Notes: generated from the letters alone by a model not told the origin. Counted from the first letter of the stretch, positions 1 through 8,571 are shown. The stretch: DNA of 62,806 bases from an uncultured Acholeplasmatales bacterium (GCA_944324795.1 CALUXR010000009.1:1-62806), one strand, 5' to 3'. Numbers and translations are program-made.

Positions 1-171
1 CATCTAAAATTATGACTGGTGTAATTCTTTTTTCAATATATAATCTTAAAAATTCTTTTTGAATGTTTAATAAATTTGTACATTTTTATATTGACATTAA
101 CAATAGTTTTTATAAAAAAGTGTTGAGCTTAACTTTATTTAAGTATATATATAAATATTTATAATCAAAAT

Positions 172-258
172 AAATGAATAAATGCCTTAACTATTATGAT
201 TATTAGTAAATCATAGTACTTGAGGACGTTTTAATTATTTATTATAATTTAACAAAAA
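172..258 (+). repeat. Hairpin-bearing element end, copy 1
   Basis: About 87 bases closely match the reverse complement of 54872-54959. The core at 184-227 is an imperfect hairpin whose 7-base arms (TATGATT type) flank a TTAGTAA-like loop; the outer arms are degraded here and better kept in copy 2. Similarity runs from AAATGAATAAA to AATTTAACAAAA and then stops. This looks like the end of a small mobile element or a terminator carried by one. The family was not identified. Confidence 0.65.
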
Positions 259-261
259 TAA

Positions 262-302
262 AAAGTCAGTTGGGAACCGACCAAAGTTTGCTAACTGACT
301 TT
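262..302 (-). terminator. Perfect 10-bp hairpin with T-run, terminator-like
   Basis: AAAGTCAGTT at 262-271 pairs perfectly with AACTGACTTT at 293-302 around a 21-base loop. On the minus strand it is followed by TTTTTATTTTTG, a Rho-independent signature. It sits between the repeated element end and a transposase fragment, so it may insulate that gene from outside transcription or be part of the mobile element. Confidence 0.6.
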
Positions 303-318
303 ATCAAAAGGCGGTATT

Positions 319-543
319 ATGATAACATTTAAGAGTTTAAATTTAAATATAGATGATACATTTAATTATAATAATTTGATAAAAGAATATGAAGAATATA
401 TTGATGATAATATGGGTAAGTTTACTTGCCCTTTTTGTTCTTCTTTAAATATGATTAAACATTCAACATATAATCGTAAATTTTTTCATCCTGAAAATTA
501 TGACGTTATTACAATAAAAATTCAAAGGCTTAAATTTTGCTAG
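319..543 (+). pseudogene. Truncated zinc-ribbon transposase N-terminus
   Basis: Encodes 74 residues. A zinc-ribbon-like CPFCSSLNMIKH with following basic residues and a segment ending in IQRLKF resemble the N-terminal domain (DUF6431 type) of some Firmicutes transposases. It stops just where a second Cys pair would be expected, and no DDE catalytic domain follows. The sequence downstream is unrelated (a winged-helix remnant). It is most likely a dead fragment. The family call is from motif memory only. Confidence 0.45.
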
Positions 544-552
544 GTGAAAAAT

Positions 553-705
553 GTTATCTGAAATGAAACATAATCCAAATATTACTAAGGCTAAACTAGT
601 CTTTTTAATCGGTATTAATGATATATCAATCAACAATAATATTAGGTATTTTAAGAAATAAAGGATATATAAAACGCATTGCTAAAAACAAAAACGGATA
701 TTAGG
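553..705 (+). pseudogene. Decayed winged-helix domain remnant
   Basis: From ATG 553 the frame reads as a winged helix (residues like LSEMKHNPNITKAKL, then a recognition-helix-like INDISINNNIRY). It then hits a stop, and the wing (RNKGYIKRIAKNKNGY) continues in another frame. Such tails occur at the C-terminus of AlbA_2/Schlafen-like and Fic-type proteins. At least one frameshift and loss of the N-terminus make it non-functional. Bases 706-838 hold nothing I can recognise. Confidence 0.5.
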
Positions 706-838
706 AGGGCGTTAAATAATCATGCATAAAGTTTATCGTCATTAAAAAAGGTAATGAATGCTAGTACTATTAGAAAAATGATTCTAGAAAAGCATGTCAT
801 TTGGAAATTATAGATAATAGAAAATAATCTCTTATAAA

Positions 839-869
839 AGTCTAATGCATTAAGTGTTAGGCTTTTTTT
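839..869 (+). terminator. Rho-independent terminator
   Basis: AGTCTAA (839-845) pairs with TTAGGCT (857-863, one G-T) and is followed by a T-run. It ends the decayed region and separates it from the gene starting at 929. Confidence 0.7.
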
Positions 870-928
870 ATTGACATTATAAATTTATTTAATTAAAATT
901 TAAGCAAATGAGATTAGAGGCGATATGA

Positions 929-3403
929 ATGTTATCATTAGTTATAATTTTAATTATATTAGAAATAGTAGTATTTTTAATATTGGTTGGTAGATTTTTA
1001 AAAAATTATTTTAAATATCGATATATAGGTAGTTTTACAATTTATTTAATAGCTTCTTACATATTATGTTTATTATTTAGTTTAATAACAAATATATATC
1101 CACCAGAAGGTTTAATCAATAATAATGAATTTGTGTTAGCTATTATGGTTTCTTTTTTTGACGCTATAAAGATGATGCTTTCAAGCTTTCAAACTGATAT
1201 CATAACATCTTATATAAATTCTAATATTATTTGGATGAATATCTTTGGGGCTGCTTACATTATCACCTCATTTATTGCTCTATTAGCTACATCAATTTCT
1301 GTTATTTTAATATTTATTAAAACATTAAAACCGAAAGCTAATAATTTTATTAGGAAAAATATCAGCAAGAAAAATAATGTATTTATATATACTGAAACAG
1401 ATGTTAAAATATCTTTAAAGTTAGCTAAACATTTAAGAGATAATGGATATGTTGTTAAAATAATATTATCAAGAGATTCACAAGAAAGTGGAAGTGGTCA
1501 AGAATTTAAAAAACAACTTACTATGGCTGGATTTGAAGTTTTAACAGAAAATTTATCTAGTAATTTTGCCTCATTTATTATTAAAAATAATTGGAAAATT
1601 AATAATGAAAAAGAAACTATAATATATGGTCTATTTAGTGATGATGAAAAAAACATTTCCTTTGCTAATCAATTTAAAAAAGCTATTTGCAATAGTAAAA
1701 TATATTATTTAACAGAAGTTAATAAAATAGCTTTAGATGATGAATTATATAATAAAATTAAAAATGAATATAATGAAATAAAAGATTATAAAATGGCTAA
1801 ACAAAGGGCTAAATTAATTAAAGATGTAGATGCTGTTAGAAATAATATTTATAATAATAAAAAATATTTAAATATAGAAGATAAAAATGAAATTAATAAA
1901 TTGCAAGAAGAAGAAAAAATAAGAATTAAAGAAGAAGATTATATGAGAATTAATAGATTAAAAGTATTTGTAAGTTACCAAGATTTTGATTGTAATTGTA
2001 TTTATAAATATAATTTAGAAACTAAAGGGATTATTAATTCAATATCTGAATATGATATTGTCTCTACTAATTTTATTATGGATAATCCTATTTCAAATTT
2101 TATTGATATAAATAAAATAATCAAAGAAAAAGAAATCAATTTAGGTTATATGAATGTTAATTTTTTAGGTTTTGGAAATGTAAATCAAGCCATATTTAAT
2201 AAAATGTTACAAGCATATCAATTATTTTCAGATAATGAATATCGAATAAATTATACAATTTCTGCATTTAATGCTAAAGAGATGGTAGAAGCTTATCGAA
2301 GTATATATTCTAATTATGAAAAGAAATTTGATAATGATAATTATTTAAAAGTTCCACATTTATATGATTTGAATATTGGCTTTGATAATATTGATTTAAA
2401 TAATATACATTTTATTGAACTTTATATTAAAAAAATGATTGAAGATAATAAACATTTTGTAGAAAATGGATTTGAAATGTTTGTTGTAGCTTGTAAAAAA
2501 AGTAATATGAATGCCCGTATTTCTTATTATTTAAGACAATCCATATTAAGTTTAGTTCCAGTTGAAAAAAGGAATAAAACTATTATTTTTACAAGAATGA
2601 GCAATAGCGAAACTATTGACATATTTAATAATAATGATTTTGTGTTTAGGCAAAATGAATTTCTTAAAGGTTTTAATTCACATAAATATTTAGAATTAAA
2701 TTGCCCTAGTTGTCCGATTGTTATAATGGGTGAAGATGCTTTTATAAGTGATTATGTTAATAATCATTATAATAAAGCAATGGAATTATCATTGAAAATG
2801 GATGCTTATCACATGATAAATTCCTTAAATATTGAACGTGATTCATTTGAAATTAAAAAATTTATTGCTGAACGAAAAATTAAATGGCAAAATACACCAA
2901 AAGAGCAAATCATGGTTAATATTTCACCATTTTATCAATTACGAGCTAAATTAAATGCTTTAGGTCTTGATTTAAATAGAGAATATAAAGTCGTTAATAA
3001 AGATAATAATATTATTTCAAAAGAACAATTTGATAAGATATTAAAAGAAATATTTAATGAAAATGATATTGATAAATATGGACTAAAAAGAACAGATAAT
3101 ATAATAGGAAAAAGAATATTAGAAATGGAACACAATAGATGGACTATGGCAGCCTATCTTGCATATCGTTATTTACCTTATGAAATAGACAAATTTAATC
3201 ATTCACCATTAAATACAAAAAATAAAGATTTAAAAGCACATATTTGTATGACTACTAATAAAGGATTAAAAGATTTAGAAAAATTAGTATTTAATAATCC
3301 TGAAATGACTAAAGAAGATAAAGAAGAAATTAAAAGAGTTGTTTATAGTTATGATTTAGATTTTTTAAATAATTTATTTGCTATATTAAATATAGAAAGT
3401 TAG
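929..3403 (+). CDS. Membrane protein with Rossmann-like regions and RyR-like C-terminus
   Basis: 824 residues; ATG with AGAGG 8 bases upstream. What is seen: three hydrophobic segments (about 3-25, 35-56, 104-135), a soluble Rossmann-like region (about 145-215), a charged helical stretch (about 285-345), a second glycine-rich NVNFLGFGNVNQ (about 408-420), and a C-terminal region containing EMEHNRW (about 730) and HICMTTNKGLKDLE. The last part resembles ryanodine-receptor (RyR) repeat domains. Family knowledge: bacterial RyR domains can be joined to TrkA-N-like Rossmann and membrane modules and have been proposed as nucleotide sensors. Inference: a membrane effector or channel-like protein gated by a nucleotide ligand. 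It heads an operon with two TIR-like/LRR genes, 7 bases before the first. The RyR assignment is the weakest step; the membrane topology is clear. Confidence 0.55.
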   Translation: MLSLVIILIILEIVVFLILVGRFLKNYFKYRYIGSFTIYLIASYILCLLFSLITNIYPPEGLINNNEFVLAIMVSFFDAIKMMLSSFQTDIITSYINSNIIWMNIFGAAYIITSFIALLATSISVILIFIKTLKPKANNFIRKNISKKNNVFIYTETDVKISLKLAKHLRDNGYVVKIILSRDSQESGSGQEFKKQLTMAGFEVLTENLSSNFASFIIKNNWKINNEKETIIYGLFSDDEKNISFANQFKKAICNSKIYYLTEVNKIALDDELYNKIKNEYNEIKDYKMAKQRAKLIKDVDAVRNNIYNNKKYLNIEDKNEINKLQEEEKIRIKEEDYMRINRLKVFVSYQDFDCNCIYKYNLETKGIINSISEYDIVSTNFIMDNPISNFIDINKIIKEKEINLGYMNVNFLGFGNVNQAIFNKMLQAYQLFSDNEYRINYTISAFNAKEMVEAYRSIYSNYEKKFDNDNYLKVPHLYDLNIGFDNIDLNNIHFIELYIKKMIEDNKHFVENGFEMFVVACKKSNMNARISYYLRQSILSLVPVEKRNKTIIFTRMSNSETIDIFNNNDFVFRQNEFLKGFNSHKYLELNCPSCPIVIMGEDAFISDYVNNHYNKAMELSLKMDAYHMINSLNIERDSFEIKKFIAERKIKWQNTPKEQIMVNISPFYQLRAKLNALGLDLNREYKVVNKDNNIISKEQFDKILKEIFNENDIDKYGLKRTDNIIGKRILEMEHNRWTMAAYLAYRYLPYEIDKFNHSPLNTKNKDLKAHICMTTNKGLKDLEKLVFNNPEMTKEDKEEIKRVVYSYDLDFLNNLFAILNIES

Positions 3404-3410
3404 GTGGAAT

Positions 3411-5024
3411 ATGTATACATTAACTGAAAAAATAAAATTAATTTTAGATTCTAAATCAATTGAAGAAGTTCAAGCAAAATCAATTATGCCAGAAACTAGA
3501 ATTACTAATGATTATTATTTTATTTCTTATTCACATAAAGATTATAAATTAGTTTTTCCTTTAATTTTAGAATTATTAGAAAAAGGATTAAATATTTGGT
3601 ATGATAGAGGATTAGAAAATGGTTTAAGTTGGTTAGACTATGTTAAGAAGAAAGTATATTCTTATGATTGTAAAGGAATAATATATTTTGTAAGTGATAA
3701 CTGCTTGGATTCTAAATCTTTAAATGAGGAATATTTATTATCTAGAAAATATAGTAAAAATTCAATTATATATTTATTAAACTGTAATTTTATAGATAAC
3801 TTATTTAACTATTTAGAAAATAAAAAGCTCGACTTAACTATATTTCTAAAAAATCTAGACAATGAGGAATTAAAATTAAAAGAAAATGAAATAGTATTTT
3901 TAAATGCCTTTTCAACAATTAGAGCATTTAAAGTATTAGATAATAATGATGGTATAGATAGTTTGATAGATAATGTTAAAAAGATGCCTTTACCTAAATT
4001 GATTGTTTATCAACAAGATGAAGTGTTAGAGGGATATTCAATAAAATATATTAGAGACCTTTCAATAAAAGAAGTTGAAATACCATCTCAATATAAAAAC
4101 GAAAAAGTCGTTGGATTAAAAGAGGGAGCATTTGCAAATTGTACATCATTAGAAAAAGTTATAATTGGAGATAATATAGTAGAAATTCGAGATTATGCTT
4201 TTTTCAATTGTTATAGTTTAAAGAAAGTTATATTTAATAATAAATCTGAATGTAACCTTAATTTATCTGCCTTTGAAGGCTGTTTAAATTTAAAATCTTT
4301 ATATATACCTAGAAACATTAACATATTAAATGATAGTGCTAGTCATTTAGAAAAAATTGAATTAGAAGGTAAGAGTGATGACATTATTAGTTTTTCAAAT
4401 TGCCCTAATTTAGAAACTTTAGTTTTAAATGATTGTGAAGTAATTGATAAAATTAGTAATTGTCCTAAATTAAAAAACATTACGATTCCTAATAATTGTA
4501 AGAAATTAAGACCTTATGCATTTAATAAACTGATAGGGTTAGATAGAATAACAATTCCTAAAAATGTTAAAAAGATTCCTAAAGGTTGTTTTAATGATTG
4601 CATAAATTTAAAAGAAATTGTTTTTAATTCATCCAAAATAGAAATAGAAAGTATGGCTTTTAGAAATTGTCAAAAAATAGAAAACATAACTATAGATAAT
4701 TTAACTAAAATAGAAGCTGAAGCTTTTATTGATTGTATTGATTTAAAATTTATAAATATTAAAAGTGATGTTTTATATTTATCAAACAATTCTTTTATTA
4801 ATTGTAATAATTTAAAAACAGCTTATTTAGATGTTAATAAATTAATTCATTTAGAAAGTAAAATAAATGAAGTTGAAAAAATTAAATATTTTGATTTATT
4901 GATATCATCTTTAAATATAATATATTTAACAAATAAAAAAATTAAGTTAAGTTCTAATTTTAAAGAAGTTATCTCAGATAAAGAAAATTATTATAAATTT
5001 GTGAGGGATGAAAATGGAAATTAA
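3411..5024 (+). CDS. TIR domain-BspA-type LRR protein
   Basis: 537 residues; RBS AGGTGG just before ATG. The N-terminal TIR-like domain (about 35-150) shows FISYSHKD (37-44), IWYDRGLENGLSW (62-74) and a late acidic NEEY (105-108) where the NADase Glu of TIR enzymes would fall. Residues about 215-510 are BspA-type (LRR_5) repeats such as EGAFANCTSLEKVIIGD. TIR domains in bacterial defence hydrolyse or cyclise NAD; LRRs recognise ligands or proteins. Inference: an LRR sensor coupled to a TIR signal generator. No signal peptide or transmembrane segment, so cytoplasmic. It lies between the membrane protein and a paralogue and overlaps the latter's start. Confidence 0.8.
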   Translation: MYTLTEKIKLILDSKSIEEVQAKSIMPETRITNDYYFISYSHKDYKLVFPLILELLEKGLNIWYDRGLENGLSWLDYVKKKVYSYDCKGIIYFVSDNCLDSKSLNEEYLLSRKYSKNSIIYLLNCNFIDNLFNYLENKKLDLTIFLKNLDNEELKLKENEIVFLNAFSTIRAFKVLDNNDGIDSLIDNVKKMPLPKLIVYQQDEVLEGYSIKYIRDLSIKEVEIPSQYKNEKVVGLKEGAFANCTSLEKVIIGDNIVEIRDYAFFNCYSLKKVIFNNKSECNLNLSAFEGCLNLKSLYIPRNINILNDSASHLEKIELEGKSDDIISFSNCPNLETLVLNDCEVIDKISNCPKLKNITIPNNCKKLRPYAFNKLIGLDRITIPKNVKKIPKGCFNDCINLKEIVFNSSKIEIESMAFRNCQKIENITIDNLTKIEAEAFIDCIDLKFINIKSDVLYLSNNSFINCNNLKTAYLDVNKLIHLESKINEVEKIKYFDLLISSLNIIYLTNKKIKLSSNFKEVISDKENYYKFVRDENGN

Positions 5025-6888
5025 AGATAAAATTGAACTAATAAAAAAATCCGTACAAATAGATAATAATATTAAAAATCTTTTACCTGAACCATTAAGT
5101 GATAAAGGGTATTACTATGTTTATTATCCTACTTCGTTATATAAGGAGGCATATATTGACATTTTAAATTACGATTATAACGATATTACTATTTTCTATG
5201 ATCGTAAGATTGAAAGTGGTAAAGATTATGAAAATTATTTATTAGATACTATTAAAGAATATAATTGTATTGGGGTGTTAATTTATTTAAATGAAGAAGC
5301 TATTAAAGACGAATTTTTATATAAATTAATGACTTATATTAATTATTATCACAAATCTTATTTTACTATAAATTATGCTAAAGAAAATGGAAAGACATTA
5401 TCAGGATATCAATTAGCTTTAAATTTAAATTTAGATTCAAATAAAATTAAACTTTATAAAAAAATGTTTGCAGATGAAATAACTTTTCTTCTTGGGAATG
5501 AAATTCTTGAGCAAAAAATAAAAGCAATTAAAGAGTTGAAAAAAGATAATTTATTCATATATAAAATTATTGATGGTAAAGCCGTTATAACAGGAATAAA
5601 AGATATATTTGTTTATGATTTAGTTATTCCTAAATATATAGAAGAAGATAATAATTTGTATGAAGTTGTAGCTATAGGATCTTTTGCCTTTGCTAATTTA
5701 CCTTTTTTAAAAAATATAATATTACCAGACAGTATAATTGAAGTTGGCGGTTATTATAAATTAAAAAAATTAGGTTTTGGCTATACTTTTTTAAATTGTA
5801 AGTCATTAAGAAAAATTTCTTTTCCAAAAGGATGCAAGAGAATCTACAATGAAGTTTTTACTGGTTGTACAAATCTTCGTAAAATTGATATTAGCAATGT
5901 TGAATATGTTAATCCTTCATTTTTAGGTGAAGATGATAAAAAATATTTAAAAGAGATATACGTTAACAATAATATTTATAAAATAAACGAAAAATATTGT
6001 GATAGATACTTTAATGATTATGATTTCGACTCTAATGTTCTGGTTTATAATTATACAGATTTAAGTGAACTTGAATCATTAACATTACCAACAGGGGCAA
6101 TATATATTTCAGATATAATAGTAGGTAATGAAAATATTAAAGAAATAATATTTAATGAAGATTATCTGGTGTATGATGAAGATGATGAAGATGATGAAGT
6201 ATTTGTTTTTTTAGAAGATGTTTTAAATTTAGAAAAATGTGATTTTAATAAAATTAAAACAAATAAAATCTTTAAGTTAAATATTTCTGATTGTCCTAAT
6301 ATCAAAGAAATAATTTTACCAGTTGCTAAAGGGTATGTTTTAGATTTTTTAAAAGGAAATAATCAAATTAAAGAAATACATATTAAACAAGAAACTAAGT
6401 TTTTACTTATTACTCATTTTAATAGAAAAGAAAAATTTCTTTTTAAGAAGATGATGAATAAGCTTAGCGAAGATGATGAAGAAGTGAAACACTTTAAAGG
6501 ATTAAACAAATTAAGTTTAGAAACAATAAAGATTGATAATCCTGATTGTTTAACTAGAAAAGGGTATATTTTTTATGCTAAAGAACATAAATTTAGTTAT
6601 AAAGAAATTAAAAATTATACTAAAATGACATATGAAACAGTAGATATTAAATTTTCTAAATTTAAACATTTTATTTTGAATATAGTTATGTTCATATTGT
6701 TAAAGATATCTCCTAATTTACGTAAAGAGATTTTAGATTTAAACTCATATTCTATAATTAATAGAAAAAATATCTGTTCAAGATTTGCAAATTTAAAAGA
6801 GATTCATCTTAAGAATAAAAAAATAAAAATTAAAGGGTTTAAATATGTTAAAGAAATAGATGGTTATTATTACTATAAGAGGAAATGA
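5014..6888 (+). CDS. Degenerate TIR-like-LRR protein, paralogue of preceding gene
   Basis: 624 residues from ATG 5014, which is better spaced from GAGGG than the in-frame ATG six bases earlier; it overlaps the preceding gene. The N-terminus mirrors its neighbour (a helix ending in LLPEP, then IFYDRKIESG and ECIG-like spacing), but the FISYSHKD box is replaced by YYVYYPTS, so TIR catalysis is doubtful. The remainder is divergent BspA-type LRRs (for example FTGCTNLRKIDIS) with an Asp/Glu-rich insert (DEDDEDDE) and a hydrophobic stretch near 550-567 (FILNIVMFILLKIS). Inference: a non-catalytic partner, decoy or regulator of the active TIR protein, created by duplication. Confidence 0.7.
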   Translation: MEIKDKIELIKKSVQIDNNIKNLLPEPLSDKGYYYVYYPTSLYKEAYIDILNYDYNDITIFYDRKIESGKDYENYLLDTIKEYNCIGVLIYLNEEAIKDEFLYKLMTYINYYHKSYFTINYAKENGKTLSGYQLALNLNLDSNKIKLYKKMFADEITFLLGNEILEQKIKAIKELKKDNLFIYKIIDGKAVITGIKDIFVYDLVIPKYIEEDNNLYEVVAIGSFAFANLPFLKNIILPDSIIEVGGYYKLKKLGFGYTFLNCKSLRKISFPKGCKRIYNEVFTGCTNLRKIDISNVEYVNPSFLGEDDKKYLKEIYVNNNIYKINEKYCDRYFNDYDFDSNVLVYNYTDLSELESLTLPTGAIYISDIIVGNENIKEIIFNEDYLVYDEDDEDDEVFVFLEDVLNLEKCDFNKIKTNKIFKLNISDCPNIKEIILPVAKGYVLDFLKGNNQIKEIHIKQETKFLLITHFNRKEKFLFKKMMNKLSEDDEEVKHFKGLNKLSLETIKIDNPDCLTRKGYIFYAKEHKFSYKEIKNYTKMTYETVDIKFSKFKHFILNIVMFILLKISPNLRKEILDLNSYSIINRKNICSRFANLKEIHLKNKKIKIKGFKYVKEIDGYYYYKRK

Positions 6889-6892
6889 ATAT

Positions 6893-7318
6893 ATGTTAGA
6901 TAAAGATTTATTAGAAATAAAAGAAAGCAATATTTTATTAGATGATAATAAAAGAATTAGAGAAGAAGTTTTTATAAAAGAACAAAAATTTAAAGATGAA
7001 TTTGATAAATTTGATTTAATCTCTGAACATGTTTTAATGTATTATAATAATAAAGCTATTGCCAATTTAAGATATTATTATGATGAAGATAAAGAGGCAT
7101 ATATCATAGGTAGAATATGTGTATTAAAAGATTATAGACATAATAATATAGGCAGTATCTTAATTAAATATGTTGAAAGTAAAATTAAAGGTAAAATCAT
7201 TATTGGGGCTCAAGAACAAGCCTTAAATTTTTATTTAACTTTAGGATATGTAAATAGTAATGATGTATATTATGATGAAGGCGTTAAACATATTTATGTT
7301 TATAAAGAAATAGCATAA
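6893..7318 (+). CDS. GNAT family N-acetyltransferase, ElaA-like
   Basis: 141 residues. I chose ATG 6893 (AAGAGG 10 bases upstream) rather than the in-frame ATG inside the previous gene. REEVFIKEQKF and a following FDLISEHV are typical of ElaA-like acetyltransferases; the acetyl-CoA loop is degenerate but recognisable (DYRHNNIGSILI), followed by ALNFYLTLGY. It transfers acetyl from acetyl-CoA to a small molecule or protein; the substrate is unknown. It starts 4 bases after the TIR paralogue, so is likely co-transcribed with it. Confidence 0.8.
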   Translation: MLDKDLLEIKESNILLDDNKRIREEVFIKEQKFKDEFDKFDLISEHVLMYYNNKAIANLRYYYDEDKEAYIIGRICVLKDYRHNNIGSILIKYVESKIKGKIIIGAQEQALNFYLTLGYVNSNDVYYDEGVKHIYVYKEIA

Positions 7319-7331
7319 TTAAGAGGTTTTT

Positions 7332-7949
7332 ATGAGTGAAAAAGATAGAATGTTAAGTGGTAAATTATATATAGCTAAAGATAATGAATTGGCTAAAATG
7401 AATAAAAAGAAAAATATATTGTTAAAAGAATTTAATGAAATTTTAGATTGTGAAAGAAGAAGTGAAATAATTAAAGAATTATTTGGTAATGTTGGGAAAA
7501 ATTATTATATTGAACCACCATTACATATGGATTATGGATGTAACACTTATATAGGTAATAATTTTTATGCCAATTGTGATTTAATTATTTTAGATGTGGC
7601 TAAAGTATTTATTGGTAATGATGTTTTTATAGGGCCTAGAGTTAATATTTTTACCGCTAGTCATCCTATTAGCAGCAAAATTAGAAATTTAAATTTAGAA
7701 TATGGTAAAGAAATTCATATTGGTAATAGTGTTTGGATTGGTGGTAATACTACTATTAATCCTGGGGTTACAATTGGTGATAATGTAGTCATTGGTTCTG
7801 GTTCAGTTGTTACAAAAGATATTCCAAATAATGTTATTGCGGCTGGTAATCCTTGTAAGGTTTTAAGAAAAATAACTGAAGAAGATGAACTATATTGGCA
7901 AAGTTTAGCTGATAAATATTATGAAGAAAAGGAGAATGAAAAGTGTTAG
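7332..7949 (+). CDS. Maltose/galactoside O-acetyltransferase-like protein
   Basis: 205 residues; RBS AAGAGG. The N-terminal cap (MLSGKLYIAKDNEL) and left-handed beta-helix hexapeptides, with catalytic-type His in FTASHP and the closing GVTIGDNVVIGSGSVVTKDI and AAGNPCKVLR, are standard for the LbH-MAT family. It acetylates sugars with acetyl-CoA and acts as a cytoplasmic trimer. Length is normal (about 200). Its stop overlaps the start of the Sir2 gene, implying coupled translation. Confidence 0.9.
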   Translation: MSEKDRMLSGKLYIAKDNELAKMNKKKNILLKEFNEILDCERRSEIIKELFGNVGKNYYIEPPLHMDYGCNTYIGNNFYANCDLIILDVAKVFIGNDVFIGPRVNIFTASHPISSKIRNLNLEYGKEIHIGNSVWIGGNTTINPGVTIGDNVVIGSGSVVTKDIPNNVIAAGNPCKVLRKITEEDELYWQSLADKYYEEKENEKC

Positions 7950-8521
7950 TTTTAGCTTTTACAGGGGCAGGTATTTCTAAACAAAGTGGAATATCTACTT
8001 TTATGGAAAGACCTGAGGTTAGAGAAAAATTATTTAGAGATTATGCTAACTCTCACCCTAAAGAATATAATAAAGTTATTAAAGAATTAAAAAATAGTAT
8101 GGTAAATGCTGTGCCTAATGATGCTCATTATGCTTTAGCGGAATATAGAGTTCCAATTATAACTATGAATATAGACGGACTTCATGAAAAGGCAGGCAGT
8201 GAAGTTTTAGCTCTACATGGAACATTACCTGATGATAGTGAATTAGATCATGCCTATATGCTTTATAATAAACCAGTTTTATATGGGGATCCTGCTCCTA
8301 ATTATCAAAAAGCATATCAAATAATTTCTAAAATGTATCCTGGTGATATATTGTTAGTCATAGGATGTTCATATCATACAGCAATTGCTTGTGATCTTAG
8401 AGATTTAGCTCATTCTAGAGGAGCAAAAGTTATTGAAATTAATGACGATGCTGCTCATAAAGTAAGAAAAGTTTTAGAAGAAATATATAAACCAAAATCT
8501 CATGGTTATGAAAATGATTAA
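7943..8521 (+). CDS. Short Sir2-family protein lacking the zinc module
   Basis: 192 residues; GTG start overlapping the upstream stop, with GGAG upstream. Sir2 landmarks are GAGISKQSGI (NAD loop), MNIDGLHEKAG (catalytic Asn-Asp), the active-site LHGT and the late VIGCS. The four zinc Cys of canonical sirtuins are absent and the protein is about 50 residues short. Sirtuins consume NAD in deacylation or ADP-ribosylation. Last gene of the operon, followed by a terminator. Presence beside TIR genes gives two potential NAD-using activities in one operon, but short Sir2 proteins also occur alone in Firmicutes. Confidence 0.8.
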   Translation: MLVLAFTGAGISKQSGISTFMERPEVREKLFRDYANSHPKEYNKVIKELKNSMVNAVPNDAHYALAEYRVPIITMNIDGLHEKAGSEVLALHGTLPDDSELDHAYMLYNKPVLYGDPAPNYQKAYQIISKMYPGDILLVIGCSYHTAIACDLRDLAHSRGAKVIEINDDAAHKVRKVLEEIYKPKSHGYEND

Positions 8522-8542
8522 GGCTTATTTAAGCCTTTTTTT
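8520..8542 (+). terminator. Terminator of the TIR-Sir2 operon
   Basis: AAGGCTT (8520-8526) and AAGCCTT (8531-8537) form a tight hairpin followed by T-residues, right at the Sir2 stop. Confidence 0.85.
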
Positions 8543-8545
8543 ATA

Positions 8546-8571
8546 AAAAAAAGAAACCATTTAAGGTTTCT
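8546..8571 (-). terminator. Terminator of the Lrp-like gene
   Basis: AGAAACC (8552-8558) pairs with GGTTTCT (8565-8571); on the minus strand the hairpin is followed by a T-run. With the preceding hairpin it closes the convergent operons. Confidence 0.8.

Noticed and set aside
929-8521. CBASS or canonical Thoeris system
   Set aside because: No CD-NTase, no SLOG/macro ThsA and no standard effector pair were recognised. The TIR genes carry LRRs, which makes it only Thoeris-like in logic.
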